From Pollenia angustigena (Eukaryota; Arthropoda; Insecta; Diptera; Polleniidae), in contig OV884057.1 of the NCBI GenBank assembly GCA_930367215.1, positions 198,823,621 through 198,887,620 of the forward strand: 64,000 nt of DNA. The letters run 5' to 3'. The notes under the pieces are model-generated. The model did no database searches. It saw nothing but the letters and a program-made list of their open reading frames with translations, and was not told where the DNA came from. The stretch's first letter is position 1, and each line of letters opens with the position of its first letter. Of this stretch, positions 33,403-43,800 are shown one piece after another. Made by a program: the position numbers and the translations under genes.

Positions 33403-34509
33403 CAGTGATGTTAACTTTTATTTTTTCATTACCGTACGGCCCTCTAAAAATTACCGTTTTTGAGAAGAAATTACCGTACGCAAAGGTTTTTTAATTTAAA
33501 CATTCACAGCAGTATTTAAAAACAATTTATTTAAATTTTAAATGTGTTTTATGAAAAATTGTAATGAAAATCTTTGTTTAAAACATATTTTAAACCAAAA
33601 TTATTGTATTTTTTGTCAATACGAAAGTAAAATCATCATATAACTAAAATTTTAACGTTACTGCCAGACTGATTCATCATCGCACAGCCTGAACGACTGA
33701 AGCTAAAAAGTTTGAATTTGGACCGGAGCTGGTATCGTTCAACTAAGACAGAATTTTTTAAAATTCGAATATCGCAAGAGAATATTGACTCAAAAATTTT
33801 TTTATTACGTTTTGTAAAAAATGTACACGCAATATTCATATCTACCCGCTGTAAAATACAGTGCTATTTTGTCATCTTCTTATGATGGAACTATTGGTAT
33901 AAAAGTTCTTTTTCATATGCCTTTAATACAAAATTTAAACATATATTTTTGCTTCAACTGAAAAGTTTTGATATTTAAGCTTCGTACTGACGGTAGTCAG
34001 ATCTTACAATGTTGTCATTAAAATTGCCAAAAAAGAATTGCAACTGTGTTAACATTGTAAGCTCTATTTCATTTGGCAGATGTGTAAAATTAATGCATCT
34101 GACAATGGCACCATTGTCAGAAAAAGGACTACATTGTAAGATCTGACCACCGCCTGTACGAAGCTTTACTATATTTAAATGCATCACATTACGGCTACTT
34201 TAAATGCTGTTGATTTTGAAACGGACAAAAAGTTTAAAATAAAATAAATTATATAACTATCACTGTTACCTAAGCATTTGCAGAAACATAACATTCTTAA
34301 TTTTTTGTATAACATTCATCTATTTCTAAAACTGGTTGAAAATCACCTCTCAAAAGTTAAAATCATAAAGCCTTCATATGTAAGCATGTATATAAATATC
34401 AAAAAACCCAAAATTGATATAACCGTATTTTAAATGAAATTACCTTGCTACCTTTTGGGGCTCAAAATTACCGTAAAAAAGGGTAATTACCGTACGGTTA
34501 ACATCACTG
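33403..34509. mobile_element. hAT-C, perfect 8-bp TSD TACCAGGA
   Basis: The left end CAGTGATGTTAAC and the right end GTTAACATCACTG are perfectly inverse. TACCAGGA flanks both sides (33395-33402, 34510-34517). The motif ATTACCGT, often ATTACCGTACG, recurs at 33430-33480 and 34465-34497, i.e. near both ends. 33655-33740 contains a piece of the 'CACAGCCTGAACGACTGAAG' repeat also found at 49.7 kb. Non-coding, 1107 bp. Confidence 0.9.
33978..34165. mobile_element. 188-bp MITE, TSD TTA, innermost layer
   Basis: Terminal repeats of ~35 bp start AGCTTCGTAC, then GTCAGATCTTACAATGT and its inverse. TTA flanks both sides (33975-33977, 34166-34168). Lies inside hAT-C. Confidence 0.82.
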
Positions 34510-36550
34510 TACCAGGATGAAAAAATAAAATGTTTATTATCATCGTCTTTTATTGTTTATTATTTAAAAAAAAAATTCTATGTTTTTTTAAAAGAATGGT
34601 TTCATAGCATATCTCAGCTATTTTACTTGAGGAAATTATGCTGAAAACTGGAACATTTTATATTTTCTAAGTATTTAAGCTACTTCTAAAGACATTTTTA
34701 TATACTAATTTTACATGCAAAAAATATGTTATATATACACTCTTTCTTCATAATCTCTCCATTACAATCAATTGTAAAAGGAGTATTAAGATTTTTAATA
34801 AGGAAATTTGAAGATATTTATGGTAAAATGCATGGTGATAATAATAAAAAAACATATGGAAAAATCATACGTTCGCGACCCGTACGTTAGCGTCCGGTAC
34901 ATAAGCCAATTAAAAAAAAAAACCAAGAGAGATATTTTATTTTGTAAATACTGGATGGAGACCTACGTTAATACACTCTTAAACAAAATTAATCACTTTT
35001 GAATATTACGATCCATTACGCAGATTTTTACATTTCACTACTGTCAGCCAAAGTTGACTTCTATTTTGCTACGTTCGTGACCACATGTTTATAACTATGT
35101 ATTATTATAAAAAATTTAAACTCGATGAATCCATCCATCTTTTGCACTAAACTTAGAGCTACCCAAATGCTATCGAATCGCCAAAAAAAAATGATAGGAA
35201 AAGTTTTGTTTTCTATATTATTTGTACATCAAAAGCGTACGAACGTACGTTAGTGACCCAAGGAAATGCCCATATATAAAATATTTAATTAAAAAATTAC
35301 AACAATCAGGTATAGTAAGGAACATAAAATTATTATTTTTAAAGAAGATGAAAGTTCGGTTGGTGTATGAAATTAGTTTTGTAACATATTTCTATTTGTA
35401 ATTTTTTTTATTTTAAACTATAGCAACAAGATTCATAAGACTGTAGCAATAATTTGTTTGAATTAAATTCGATATAGTATTTACATAAAGGCGATTTCTT
35501 TGCTTTGTTTTTATCATATTTTGGTAGGAAAAAGCGTTTGCAATTTTTAAATTGTACTAAATTTGCTTTGGAGTACTTTATTACTTTTGCACTGCTAATA
35601 GTAGTAAAAAAGTACAATTGTACTACTAACTTTATCATCCCTGCTCAGAAATAAACTACGAACGAAAAACAACAGGAATTTGCGAGTACAGCAAAGAGCG
35701 TACTCCCCCGCTATTCTCTCTTCCCCTCCCTTCCATAAACTCAAGACTTTGCAAAGTAAACTTTGCCTGTCTAAAAGGGGACTAAGTAAAACAAGACTTC
35801 GTTCAAAAATTATTCCAACAAAAAAAATGTGTCTCAAAGCCAGCCGGCGACTCCTGCTCTCTGCCGTCATCTTCTTCTCATACAGTGCTAACTTGTGTGC
35901 GCATCATTGCTTGTGCAAAAACTTTTTTTTTTTTATTTTGAAATTGAGTAAATGAATTTCAGTAAACTTTTTGTTTGATTCAGTTAAATTATTTGTTTGA
36001 AAAAATCAGTGTTTTTTTCAATAAACAAAATGCAAATAAATTGTTTGAATATGCAAATTTGTTTATAGGACCGATTTCAGACAAAAAATTGTTTGATTTT
36101 ACAAAATTTTTGTTTGAATTGGAAAAATAATTTTTTCTGTGTATGAAGACATCTAACAGCAGATGTACACACAAAGTTTTTTGCCGCAAATTTTTACTTG
36201 CTATTATTAATTCGCGCTGAATTACAGCAATAAATGCAAACAACAAGAATGGCAAGTGGTATGGATTGCTAAGCAGTACTTTTTACTGCTAATTAAAGGC
36301 CTTTAAGTCGAAATTTTACATGTTTATATAGCGACTGAAATGCCAAATATTTTTGTAATGTTGTAGAAAATATGGAAATCCAAATCCAAATGCAATTGCA
36401 CGTATAAGACAAACCAATGAACGACCATTAGAGGATAAGTCCGCTAGATTGATTACCGTTTTGGGTTTAGAATCTAGAAAATATTTTAAAGTTGCAATGG
36501 AATATCTTATAGTCCCTGTTACTTCGGTTCTTTCAGAAAGGTACTTATAA

Positions 36551-36925
36551 AGCTACATTCACAATCAAAAAAACGTTTTCATTTGGTGTTCATAATAGAG
36601 AAACAATTTCTTTTGTAACTACACACATTTTGCATCAAGAAACCGTTCGCAAGTTTTAGCCACAACAATATTATGCATTTATTTTTATTTTTGTAAACAT
36701 TTTGTTAAAATTTTCATTCAAAACTAAATAAAATTATTTTAAACGTCAGAAACAATTTCATACAAATTGTTGCTCAAGTTCTAGTTGACTCAACTTAAGT
36801 TACATTTTTAAAAAAATGTTAGTTACATTTTTGTTCTAAAAATGAAAGGAAAATATATGGAATACTTTGGGAAGAAAAACGATTGAAGAAAAAACGAAAT
36901 TGTTTTTTTGATTGTGAACGTAGCT
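36551..36925. mobile_element. 375-bp MITE, TSD TAA
   Basis: The ends AGCTACATTCACAATCAAAA and the inverse of AGCTACGTTCACAATCAAAA match at 19/20. TAA lies at 36548-36550 and 36926-36928. It is inside hAT-B but outside the CACAGAA element, so it is a separate insertion. Confidence 0.82.
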
Positions 36926-37364
36926 TAAATTTTTAAAAAACTGCCATTTAAAATAACGTGCGTATATACATACATACGTCTCATTCATTCAATAAAGTGA
37001 TAAAAACAACGAACTGCAGCCTTATAAAAAAATAATTAAAGTTTTCCTGCACAAGTACAAACGTTCCGTCGATAGTAATATCGATATATCGATAGTGAAA
37101 TCTGAACTATCGATAAATATCGATAGTAGAAAATATCGATAGTATCCCAGCACTAGTTCATACACAATGATCCAGCCTTAAAGAGTTGACGATTTGGAAG
37201 CGCCCTTATAAGTATGTATATAAAATTATAAAAATGATTACACAATAATTTTAGTATTTAATTTTTTTTTTTTTTTTGGATAATCACTTCTATATAATCA
37301 AAATGGGCGGCATATTAAAGAGTGTCTAGGGGGAAGGTAACCTAAATCCGCCACTGCCTTCAGG

Positions 37365-38750
37365 GCAGCTAATTCAAAGAACAATATATCGTTTTCGGGC
37401 CACATTAACTGTTACTGATAATGTGCACCACGTATAGGCTTGCCAGACGCAATATGCTTGACATTGACAAAAAAAAACTTGATTTAAAAAAAAACTTGAC
37501 ACTGATACATTCTATTGTTTTTTTTTTAAATATTTTTCATAAAAATTATTAGTATAAAAACAAAAATATCATAAAAAGTAAAAATAACAGAAACTAAATA
37601 AAAGATAAACAAAAAATATAACAATAAAAATTCACTTAAATGAACGTATTGCAAATCAGCTGTTCAATGTTGCAAATTAACTAGTATTGAGTAATGGGTT
37701 TAATATCAGTGCACTGAAAGAAAACTATATTTTTTAAACTATAATTGCACAGAAAGAAAAGTATGCATTATATTAATCCTTAGTTGTATTAATAATATAA
37801 ATATGGGCTTTAAATTTTTTTTTAGAAATATAAATTTACTTTTTTTTAAGTATTTTCAGATAGATAAAAAATTTAAGATTAAACTAATTCTTATAAAAAA
37901 ACTTGACAATTCACTTTTTCACTTGACACTTGAAACAAATTAAAAAACTTGAAAATCAGGCTCGTCTGGCAACCCTTACCCCGTGAGACGCCGAACTGAA
38001 GAAGCTGTAGCCGATGTACAGGAAAGCATTGAAGATGATCCTAATCAAGCAATACGTCGCCTTTCTCAGTAATTGGGGTTGTGTCCTTCCACTTTATTGA
38101 AGATTTTACGGAATGATTTTAGCTTAAAAGCTTTCAAGATTCAACTTGTGCAGGAATCAAAGCCACACGACCATCGTATGCGCCCCAAATTCGTAAATGG
38201 GATGAAGCACAAATTGATATTGATTTTAAATTTGAATTTCCATTCAAAATTTTAATTTCCGATGAATCCCATTTCTGCTTAACTGGGTACTTAGATAAGC
38301 AGAGTTGTCGCATTTGGAGTGAAGAACGGTATAGGCACATGATTCAAAACTTTTTCGTACCTCAATTACGTGGCATTAATCTTGCTGATATGAAGCTCCA
38401 ACAGTGCGGAGCCACATACGGTGCGCTACAATTTACTCAAAAAAAATTTTGAAAAAAAATAATTTCACATAATATTCTAAATAATTGGCCACCAAGATCG
38501 TCTTATTTAACCGCGTTAAATTATTTTCTTTGGGGTTATGTTAAGTCACTTGTCTACGTCGATAAACCACAAACCATTGAACACCTGGAAATCAACATTC
38601 AAAAAGTTATCGGCGAAATACGACGGCAAATGCAGCGAAAAGTTGTTGAAAATTCCTGTTCCAGATAGCGGCTTCCACGCACCAGCCGTGGCGGCCACAT
38701 GGCAGAAATCATATTTAATCATTAATTTCATAAAATTTTCTTTCCAATAA
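37365..38750 (+). pseudogene. Mariner-like transposase, main part, catalytic residues lost
   Basis: It continues the frame broken at 29905: 'QLIQRTIYRFRATLTVTDNV' (37367-37426), then after the 543-bp insertion 'RRTEEAVADVQESIEDDPNQ', 'LGLCPSTLLKIL' and 'FKIQLVQESKPHDHRMRPKF'. The first catalytic region 'ISDESHF' is present near 38255. The second should read QQDGAT but reads QQCGAT (~38400). The third, normally LTPLDYFLWG, reads LTALNYFLWG (~38515), so two of three acidic residues are replaced. Stops at several points confirm death. The C-terminus 'GHMAEIIFNH' ends at the stop near 38725. Confidence 0.85.
37435..37977. mobile_element. 543-bp hAT-like element in the mariner, TSD 6/8
   Basis: The ends TAGGCTTGCCAGACG and (inverted) AAGGGTTGCCAGACG are bounded by ACCACGTA (37427-37434) and ACCCCGTG (37978-37985). 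It interrupts the transposase between 'TVTDNV' and 'RRTEEAV'. The A+T-rich interior repeats 'AAAAACTTGACA' several times. Confidence 0.7.
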
Positions 38751-39109
38751 AGCCCGTTTTATTGATATTAAAATTATATTACCTTGTTTCATTATTATTT
38801 AAACTTGTGCCACTCTTTAAGAAAAAACCTTTTACAAGAACATGAGCAAATTAATTCCGCTGCTCTGCCGGCGTTATGTTCTTGTTTTTTTTTTAAATCC
38901 ATAGCGCATGAAGGCGTGGTGTAACGGTACCTTATGTCAATATGACATTTTAGGAGATGATGCAAGTGTTGCTAATGAAGTCATTTTTTAAACAAAAAAA
39001 AAACGAAAATTGAAAATTATGTCGCTTAAGCTATTTTTGTGGTAAGGGCATTATATGTTTATAATTTTTGATTGTTAAATGAAATTCAAGTTTAATTTTC
39101 ATTAAACTA

Positions 39110-39290
39110 ATTTAATAAAGAAAAAAATTTGCAACATGAAATTTGATAATTTTCCAATCTTGACTAAACGAGGGATCGAACTCAGATCGAACTTACATGT
39201 TTTGAGAATACCCACATTTTCATTATCAGAATAACCATATTTTCATCATCAGAGTTCCCTCGTTGAGTCAAGAACGTTTGCATATTAAGC
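39110..39290 (-). repeat. Divergent tRNA-like repeat with hairpin
   Basis: Inverted relative to copies 1 and 2, it keeps 'AACATGAAATTTGATAATTT' and a B-box-like 'GAGTTCGATCCCTCG' (minus). 'CTTGACTAAACGAGGGATCG' is followed ~80 bp later by an inverse 'CCCTCGTTGAGTCAAG', so it folds as a hairpin. Confidence 0.45.
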
Positions 39291-39441
39291 CGACGATATT
39301 TTTTTTTAAGTAAGGTCAAATTATTTTTGTACCCTTCACCACAGGTGGTGAAAAGGGTATATATAAGATTGTCATTCCGTTTGTAATTCCTAAAATATTG
39401 ATGTTAGACCCTATAAAGTATATATATAGTCTGGATCCTTA

Positions 39442-39937
39442 CACAGAAAAAATGAAAAATTTTCTCTAATCACCAATTTTATACCAAATTCATAGAATCA
39501 AGCAACTAATTTGTTGATTTTGCACCTATTACCAAAATAATTATATTGATTATTAAAAACTGTAAAAATTTAATATCTTGACATTTTTTTTTTCAATAAA
39601 TTATATTTTTAATTTTAATTAAAAAAATTAACAAAAAACTTTGCTTTTTCAAACAATGTGTTGATTGATTTTGACAATTTTCAAAAACAATTTCACAAGT
39701 TTAAGTTATTATATTTTAAACGAAATAATTTTTTGTTATTTGATTATTATTTTAATTCAAAATTTATTTCAAAACAACTAAAATGTTAATTAAATCAAAA
39801 TTATATTTTTAATTTTCGTTAAACAAAAAAAAAAAAAAAAAAAACAAAAAATTGATTCAATTATCACATTAATTAAGTTTTAATACTTTTACAATAATTT
39901 TTTAATTGATAAAAAACTACTAATAATTTGTTCTGTG
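39442..39937. mobile_element. 496-bp TA-flanked CACAGAA-family element
   Basis: The ends CACAGAAAAAATGAAAAATT and (inverted) CACAGAACAAATTATTAGTA are flanked by TA (39440-39441, 39938-39939). Same terminal repeat as 25645-26599 with a different interior. It splits the Helitron-like repeat between 'GGATCCTTA' and 'TGAGAAGCGAAGTTG'. Confidence 0.8.
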
Positions 39938-40149
39938 TATGAGAAGCGAAGTTGATTTAACGATGTCCGTCTGTCCGTTGAAATGGATTTTCCGAAGACC
40001 CCATATATGATGGGGGCCAGGTTATTATACATTTATGTCACATATGGTCCGGATTTGTTTGCTATTGAAATTCAGCAAGATCGGTCCACAAATGGCTGAG
40101 ATATGAGTAAAAAACCACGACTGCCTCAAATTTTTTCCTTTAAAGGTCC

Positions 40150-40255
40150 AATTACCATACCAACACTGTATTACCAAAACTACATAAACATACCATACAA
40201 ACCAATTCAATTTTGGTTTCTACAGTGCCTATGGTAATACAGTGTTGGTAATGTG
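40150..40255. repeat. Small inverted repeat
   Basis: 'ATTACCATACCAACACTGTA' at 40151 and 'TACAGTGTTGGTAAT' at ~40237 are inverse. Confidence 0.5.
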
Positions 40256-40414
40256 TTTTTTTTTGTTGTTTTTTTATACCCTTCACTACAAGTGGTGGAT
40301 TTTATTTGTAATGTGTTTAATTTTACACAATGCATGCACATATATGATATGCCGCTCAAATAAAGAAACAAACTCATAGACCCAATATATTTTAATTTAA
40401 CGCTTCTTTAGTGA

Positions 40415-40495
40415 AAGCATTCGAAGCCGAGTTGTTAAGTTCTCACCTGAGACTGATGATATTGCCAGTTCGAATCCCAAAAAGAATTTTTAAAA
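40415..40495 (+). repeat. tRNA-Ser-like SINE head, degenerate
   Basis: 'AGCCGAGTTGTTAAGTTC' resembles a Ser/Leu tRNA A box and 'CCAGTTCGAATCCC' its B box, spaced about 40 bp. No acceptor stem pairs, so it is a SINE remnant rather than a tRNA. The overlapping 97-codon frame is not a gene. Confidence 0.45.
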
Positions 40496-41119
40496 CCTTT
40501 TCTTTAGCTTCACTTCGGAAAATCAAATCTTGTAACGTTAATTTAACCGCCTTATACTCAATGCAAATGGATGAAACTTTGCAGGCATACATATTCCCGA
40601 TGACAGCATACGAATACATGGGCGTAGCCAGGATAAAATCTAGGGCAAAATTTTTTTTAAATGTTCTTATTTTCATTTTTTTATGTTCTAAAAAACGATT
40701 TTAAGATTATAAAACGAATTTCAAACAACAACTTTGGCAAAAGAGGAAACGGGCTTAGGTACATATGTATGTATATAAATTTTTTGTTTTTTTATATTCT
40801 TCGGCATGACGAAATGAAAAGTTGACGTGGCTCAATTAATATTTATTTATACCTATCTAAAGAACGTTATTTATGTATATAACTTTTTGTTCTTATCTCA
40901 TGTTCTTATCTCATCATGCTATATTCGGCATAGCCGAATATAGCACTCTTACTTGTTCTTATTGCCTTTTGGAATAGACTTTAATACGCCTAAATCTGCA
41001 ACGAGTTATAAACTGTTGCGGACTGAAATTTGTTCATAATTTATAGATCTCATATAAAGCCCACTCCGCAAATATTCGAACTCTCGGTGGAGGGTATCAA
41101 ATATTCGGCACTTATTTCT

Positions 41120-42110
41120 TTTTATTATTTCCCACAATTTATTTTATAAAACTTTTATATATATTTCTTCTAATCTTATTGGAATTTTATAATTCAATAA
41201 TTCTTTTCAATTTTGTTTAAAAATATCTGGATATAAAAGATTTTTTTTTAATTAACTTACACAAAAAACTTTAACTAATCCAATATAAATATTGCATTTT
41301 TTTCTCTCAGTTAACAAAAAAAAACTTGTCTATTGTTTTTTGAATGTGGAAAACTTAAAACTAACAGAACGGAAGCTAACACAAAAGAAATTCAATTAAT
41401 AGCCAACATTGAAAAAAAAATTATTTCAAGCAATAAAAATGTACAAATAAAACACCAACCAACAAATTGGAATACATACTATATCTGGTTATAACGAATC
41501 TCTAATATCATTGGACAGCAATGGACAATTTTTTACGCGGGCTTTGACAACAAATTTCTGTTCACTTTAAAATTTTCTCTCACTGCCCACTCAGTTTGTA
41601 ACAAACATTTAACAAGTGAGAAGGTGACTTGCAAAACTCATTCGTTACAAAATTAAAACAACGAGATGACAAATTATTCCCACAGTTCTTTTGCCGCTTA
41701 ATGAGAAAAAATATACTAATTGTATCAAAGCATATCTTTAGAAAACCATGGAAAAGGACATGTATCCCTGCGGGAAATTTTTTTCAATTGGTCCAACAGA
41801 CTGGTCCTGGGAGTTGTGAAAATAGTACAGGAGATCGAATCATGTAACTGGTTTATGAAGAACAAAAAGGTAGACAAATGTAATGAATTACAGTACAGTC
41901 TTCACCGTGGTGTGACACATTTTTTTAAGACTTTCTAAAATTTGGTTCTTAAATTTAATTCTAGGACTTGTTTTATTGAAATAATACTACATTGTATTGA
42001 AATAATGGTCAGTATCGACTGAAAGAATTAGAAATAAAATTGCTTTCTAACCGAAAAATTATTCGTTCAAGACTGCCAGAATAAGCCCCCAGTTAATTTG
42101 TTTGGTTTTC
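41120..42110. other. No feature recognised
   Basis: A+T-rich. Frames of 72 codons at 41629-41938 show no motif. Confidence 0.4.
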
Positions 42111-42119
42111 ATATTAAGG

Positions 42120-42845
42120 TACTTTTTTATTTTTGATGTGGTCTTTCCATGTTGAGACGTTTGTCTGTATACATTCCCAAATTCTTCACGCAGTTTGACT
42201 TCGGTAATTGCAAATTCTTTATAAATGTGGGAAAGCACTCTTCTCTTCTCTCATGATTACATTTTTCTACATTTGTAGTGATTTTCCATTTGTTTAACCA
42301 TTGCTGCAGCGCAATTATGTCTCTTTGCATTACAGATGAAGATTTAATGTGGCATTGGTTGGTAGAGATTATGGCGGTGTTCGCATATCAGTGGTATATA
42401 TAGTGTATTGGGCTGCCTTGTGGGACTCCGCTAAATATTTGATATATACTTGGTGTTTCGTCGTCAACTTTCACATAAAAAGTTCGATTGCGTATATATG
42501 AATTTAGCAATGAAAAATGTGGGTCAGGTAGAATTTGTTTAAGTTCCACCTGCCTGCTTTAAGTCAAGAAATACTGCGGAGCAATACATTTTTTTCTCTA
42601 GTGGGCCCGATATTACTTTTACTATTCTGTGACACTGTTCTGGTGTTCCATGTTGTTGACGAAATCCAAACTGGTGAACAGGTAAAATGCTTTCTTTCTC
42701 TAAAATAGGTAATAGCATTGTTACAAACAGCTTCTTGAATATCTTCGAAAATGCAGTTAATAGACTTATTGGTCTGTAGGGTGAAATCTGGTTCTCTGGT
42801 TGACCAACATTCATATTCATAGGGATCTAAAAGTACCATTTATTT
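42120..42845 (-). pseudogene. Jockey-type reverse transcriptase relic
   Basis: From the right edge leftwards on the minus strand: 'SPYRPISLLTAFSKIFKKLF' (motif 1), 'HQFGFRQQHGTPEQCHRIV' (motif 2), 'KKMYCSAVFLDLKQAGGT' with the first catalytic Asp region, then in another frame 'NSYIRNRTFYVKVDDETPS' and 'SGVPQGSP'. The YADD box is deleted: a stop and 'YANTAIIST' stand in its place. The thumb region follows as 'LQQWLNKWKITTNVEKC' and 'KNLGMYTDKRLN'. The spelling matches Jockey/BS-type LINEs of flies and differs clearly from the LINE at 4.8 kb. No endonuclease or poly(A) is seen nearby. Dead. Confidence 0.82.
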
Positions 42846-43067
42846 TGAGTGAAGTAAACAGATTTAGTTGTAGGAATGTTAATAGACTAAGCAACCACCA
42901 AAACTCATTAGCGAATTCTTTATTATGCTCTCCATACACGTTTCAATTTAATTGTTATTATTTTTTAAATATCCAATAGGTGATGGAAAAAATAACTGAA
43001 AAAACAATTTGTCCTGTAATAATAATAATTATAAATTACCCAGAAAATTATAGTTCTGCCATAAACA

Positions 43068-43215
43068 TTATGAAAGATTATTATTTTTTTGGTCTTTGAT
43101 AACCGTTATGAAAGATTATTAATTTTTTTGGTCTTTGGTAACCATTATGAAAGATTTTTATTCTTATTGGTCTTCTATAACCATTATAAAATATTTTTAT
43201 TTTTTCTGTCTTCTA
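43068..43215. repeat. 39-bp tandem array, ~4 units
   Basis: 'ATGAAAGATTATTA' plus 'TTTTTTTGGTCTTTGATAAC' repeats with a step of 39 at about 43070, 43108, 43147 and 43186. The inverse array lies at 44490-44690. Confidence 0.78.
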
Positions 43216-43479
43216 TAACCACGCTACAGTTCGCAAATCTTAAGATAATTTTATAAAATTTCGCACACTGACTTATATTTGTACAAGGACGAACTTTTTT
43301 TTATTGCTTTTGGTTAGGATCCGCAAATTTTTTGATATCTTTCTCATATTTGGTAAATAGAAACAAATTATGCCACACAATCATGGTGCTGAGTTTAAAT
43401 AAAATCGCTCCAGTTTTAGGCATATTTTCCCGATTTTTTTTTAAATACACGAAATTTCGCACTAAAATTGTATTTATAT

Positions 43480-43800
43480 ACCATTGAGTAGTGAGTGCTG
43501 TTGGTGTAGTAGCTAAGATGTGGACTCTGAAACCAATAGGACCCGGGTTCGATTCCTGACTCGAGCGACCAAAAAAAAACATTATTCAAAAAGAAATAAT
43601 AATTTCTTAACATCCTCAACTTTCGGTTGGCTTGACCATTCGGATTCAGTATTGAACTGTAGGTCTCGTTATGTATTCTAAGAATATGCAACATACCTAA
43701 TTACGCATGAGTGGAAGCACAGTGGTATCACAACGGACATTCAGTGTCTATGTGAGTTGGCGAATAAAGTCGGCTGCCACCTCTACCTAACCGAAAATAC
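43480..43800 (+). repeat. tRNA-derived SINE-like element
   Basis: 'TGTTGGTGTAGTAGCTAAGA' (A-box-like, ~43498) and 'CCCGGGTTCGATTCCTGAC' (B box, ~43542) are spaced as in a tRNA. An A run (43571-43579) and a unique body follow, ending 'GGCTGCCACCTCTACCTAAC'. The 3' part ('GGTATCACAACGGACATTCA', 'GTGTCTATGTGAGTTGGC') looks like a LINE-derived tail. T-stem pairing is poor, so it is not a functional tRNA. Minus frames of 92-93 codons over it are shadows. Confidence 0.55.

Larger units (their letters stand above)
32635..35643. mobile_element. Possible further hAT-like layer (CAGGGTTGATAAA ends)
   Basis: CAGGGTTGATAAA at the left and TTTATCATCCCTG at the right are inverse with one mismatch. Both lie just inside the 41-bp TIR element and outside hAT-C. 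No 8-bp duplication is visible, so this layer is tentative. Confidence 0.35.
32505..35782. mobile_element. Element with 41-bp TIRs (GTCCCCTTTTAGACAGG), TSD TAA
   Basis: The terminal repeats 'GTCCCCTTTTAGACAGGCAA' then 'AGTTCACTTTGCAAAGTCTT' and their inverse differ at one position over 41 bp. TAA flanks both sides (32502-32504, 35783-35785). The sister copy at 25.6 kb has uninterrupted 'TGTGTATAA' here. A TAA duplication is PIF/Harbinger-like. The well-matched TIRs make it the freshest large insertion in the chain. No transposase recognised. Confidence 0.85.
31956..36141. mobile_element. TA-flanked CACAGAA-family element, interrupted
   Basis: The ends CACAGAACAAATTATTGCCG and (inverted) CACAGAAAAAATTATTTTTC sit between TA dinucleotides (31954-31955, 36142-36143). 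Its two halves (31956-32504 and 35783-36141) align with the intact 955-bp copy at 25645-26599, giving the empty-site sequence for the next insertion. Confidence 0.85.
31843..37155. mobile_element. hAT-B with TATCGATA clusters, perfect 8-bp TSD GTTCATAC
   Basis: The ends TAGTGCTGGGAAACTATCGA and (inverted) TAGTGCTGGGATACTATCGA lie between GTTCATAC at 31835-31842 and 37156-37163. The 8-mer TATCGATA occurs four times at 31857-31915 and five times at 37090-37145. This palindrome is the DRE site bound in Drosophila by DREF, itself a BED-finger protein related to hAT transposases. No transposase is visible. Subtracting nested elements leaves under 0.8 kb. Confidence 0.88.
29906..37356. mobile_element. 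hAT-A, perfect 8-bp TSD CCTTCAGG
   Basis: The ends CAGTAGTGGATTGACG and (inverted) CAGTGGCGGATTTAGG are followed on both sides by 'CTAG.GCG.C.T' and 'TTTAAAGGG' text, about 70 bp of imperfect terminal repeat. CCTTCAGG flanks it at 29898-29905 and 37357-37364. It interrupts the mariner reading frame. Removing hAT-B leaves about 2.1 kb. No transposase domain was recognised in 30.0-31.8 kb (weak frames at 30946-31206 have no motif), although 30.48-30.60 kb repeats 'ATGGCACGAAAAATGG'. Confidence 0.88.
29673..38832 (+). mobile_element. Mariner-like element split by a 7.4-kb hAT nest and a 0.54-kb hAT-like unit
   Basis: It sits between TA dinucleotides (29671-29672, 38833-38834), and the flanks join into the intact 'CCACATACAAGAACATGA' seen at 21.67 kb. 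The ends 'AAGCTTGTTGGTTTGAATGT' and, inverted, 'AAAGGTTTTTTCTTAAAG' then 'AGTGGCACAAG' are imperfect terminal repeats. After removing the two insertions about 1.15 kb remains, the normal size of a mariner. The transposase is on the plus strand. Confidence 0.8.
26929..39042. mobile_element. Host of the nest: ~0.5-kb TAA-flanked element with 11.6 kb of insertions
   Basis: The left end CCGCAAAAAAGCTTAAGCGA and the right end (inverted) CCACAAAAATAGCTTAAGCG lie between TAA (26926-26928) and TAA (39043-39045), a PIF/Harbinger-type 3-bp duplication. Subtracting the foldback element and the mariner leaves about 530 bp. Its internal order matches the separate copy at 21490-21915. A second 'CTTGTCGCTTAAG' at ~27006-27020 means the left end has an internal inverse copy, so the exact terminus is less sure than the internal match. 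Confidence 0.58.
39331..41115 (+). mobile_element. Helitron/DINE-like copies, rearranged
   Basis: It starts 'GTACCCTTCACCACAGGTGG', with 'GATTGTCATTCCGTTTGTAA' and the GTCC microsatellite at 39964-39980. It is interrupted by the TA-flanked element at 39442-39937. A second start 'ATACCCTTCACTACAAGTGG' lies at 40276, 3' ends 'TTCGGCATAGCCGAATATAG' at ~40925 and 'GGTGGAGGGTATCAAATATT' at ~41085. At least two overlapping partial copies are present. Confidence 0.55.

Noticed and set aside
43301..43694. Two minus-strand frames of 92-93 codons (…SGIEPG…, …SQESNPGP…)
   Set aside because: They are reverse translations of the tRNA-like SINE; the 'ESNPG' words come from the B-box region.
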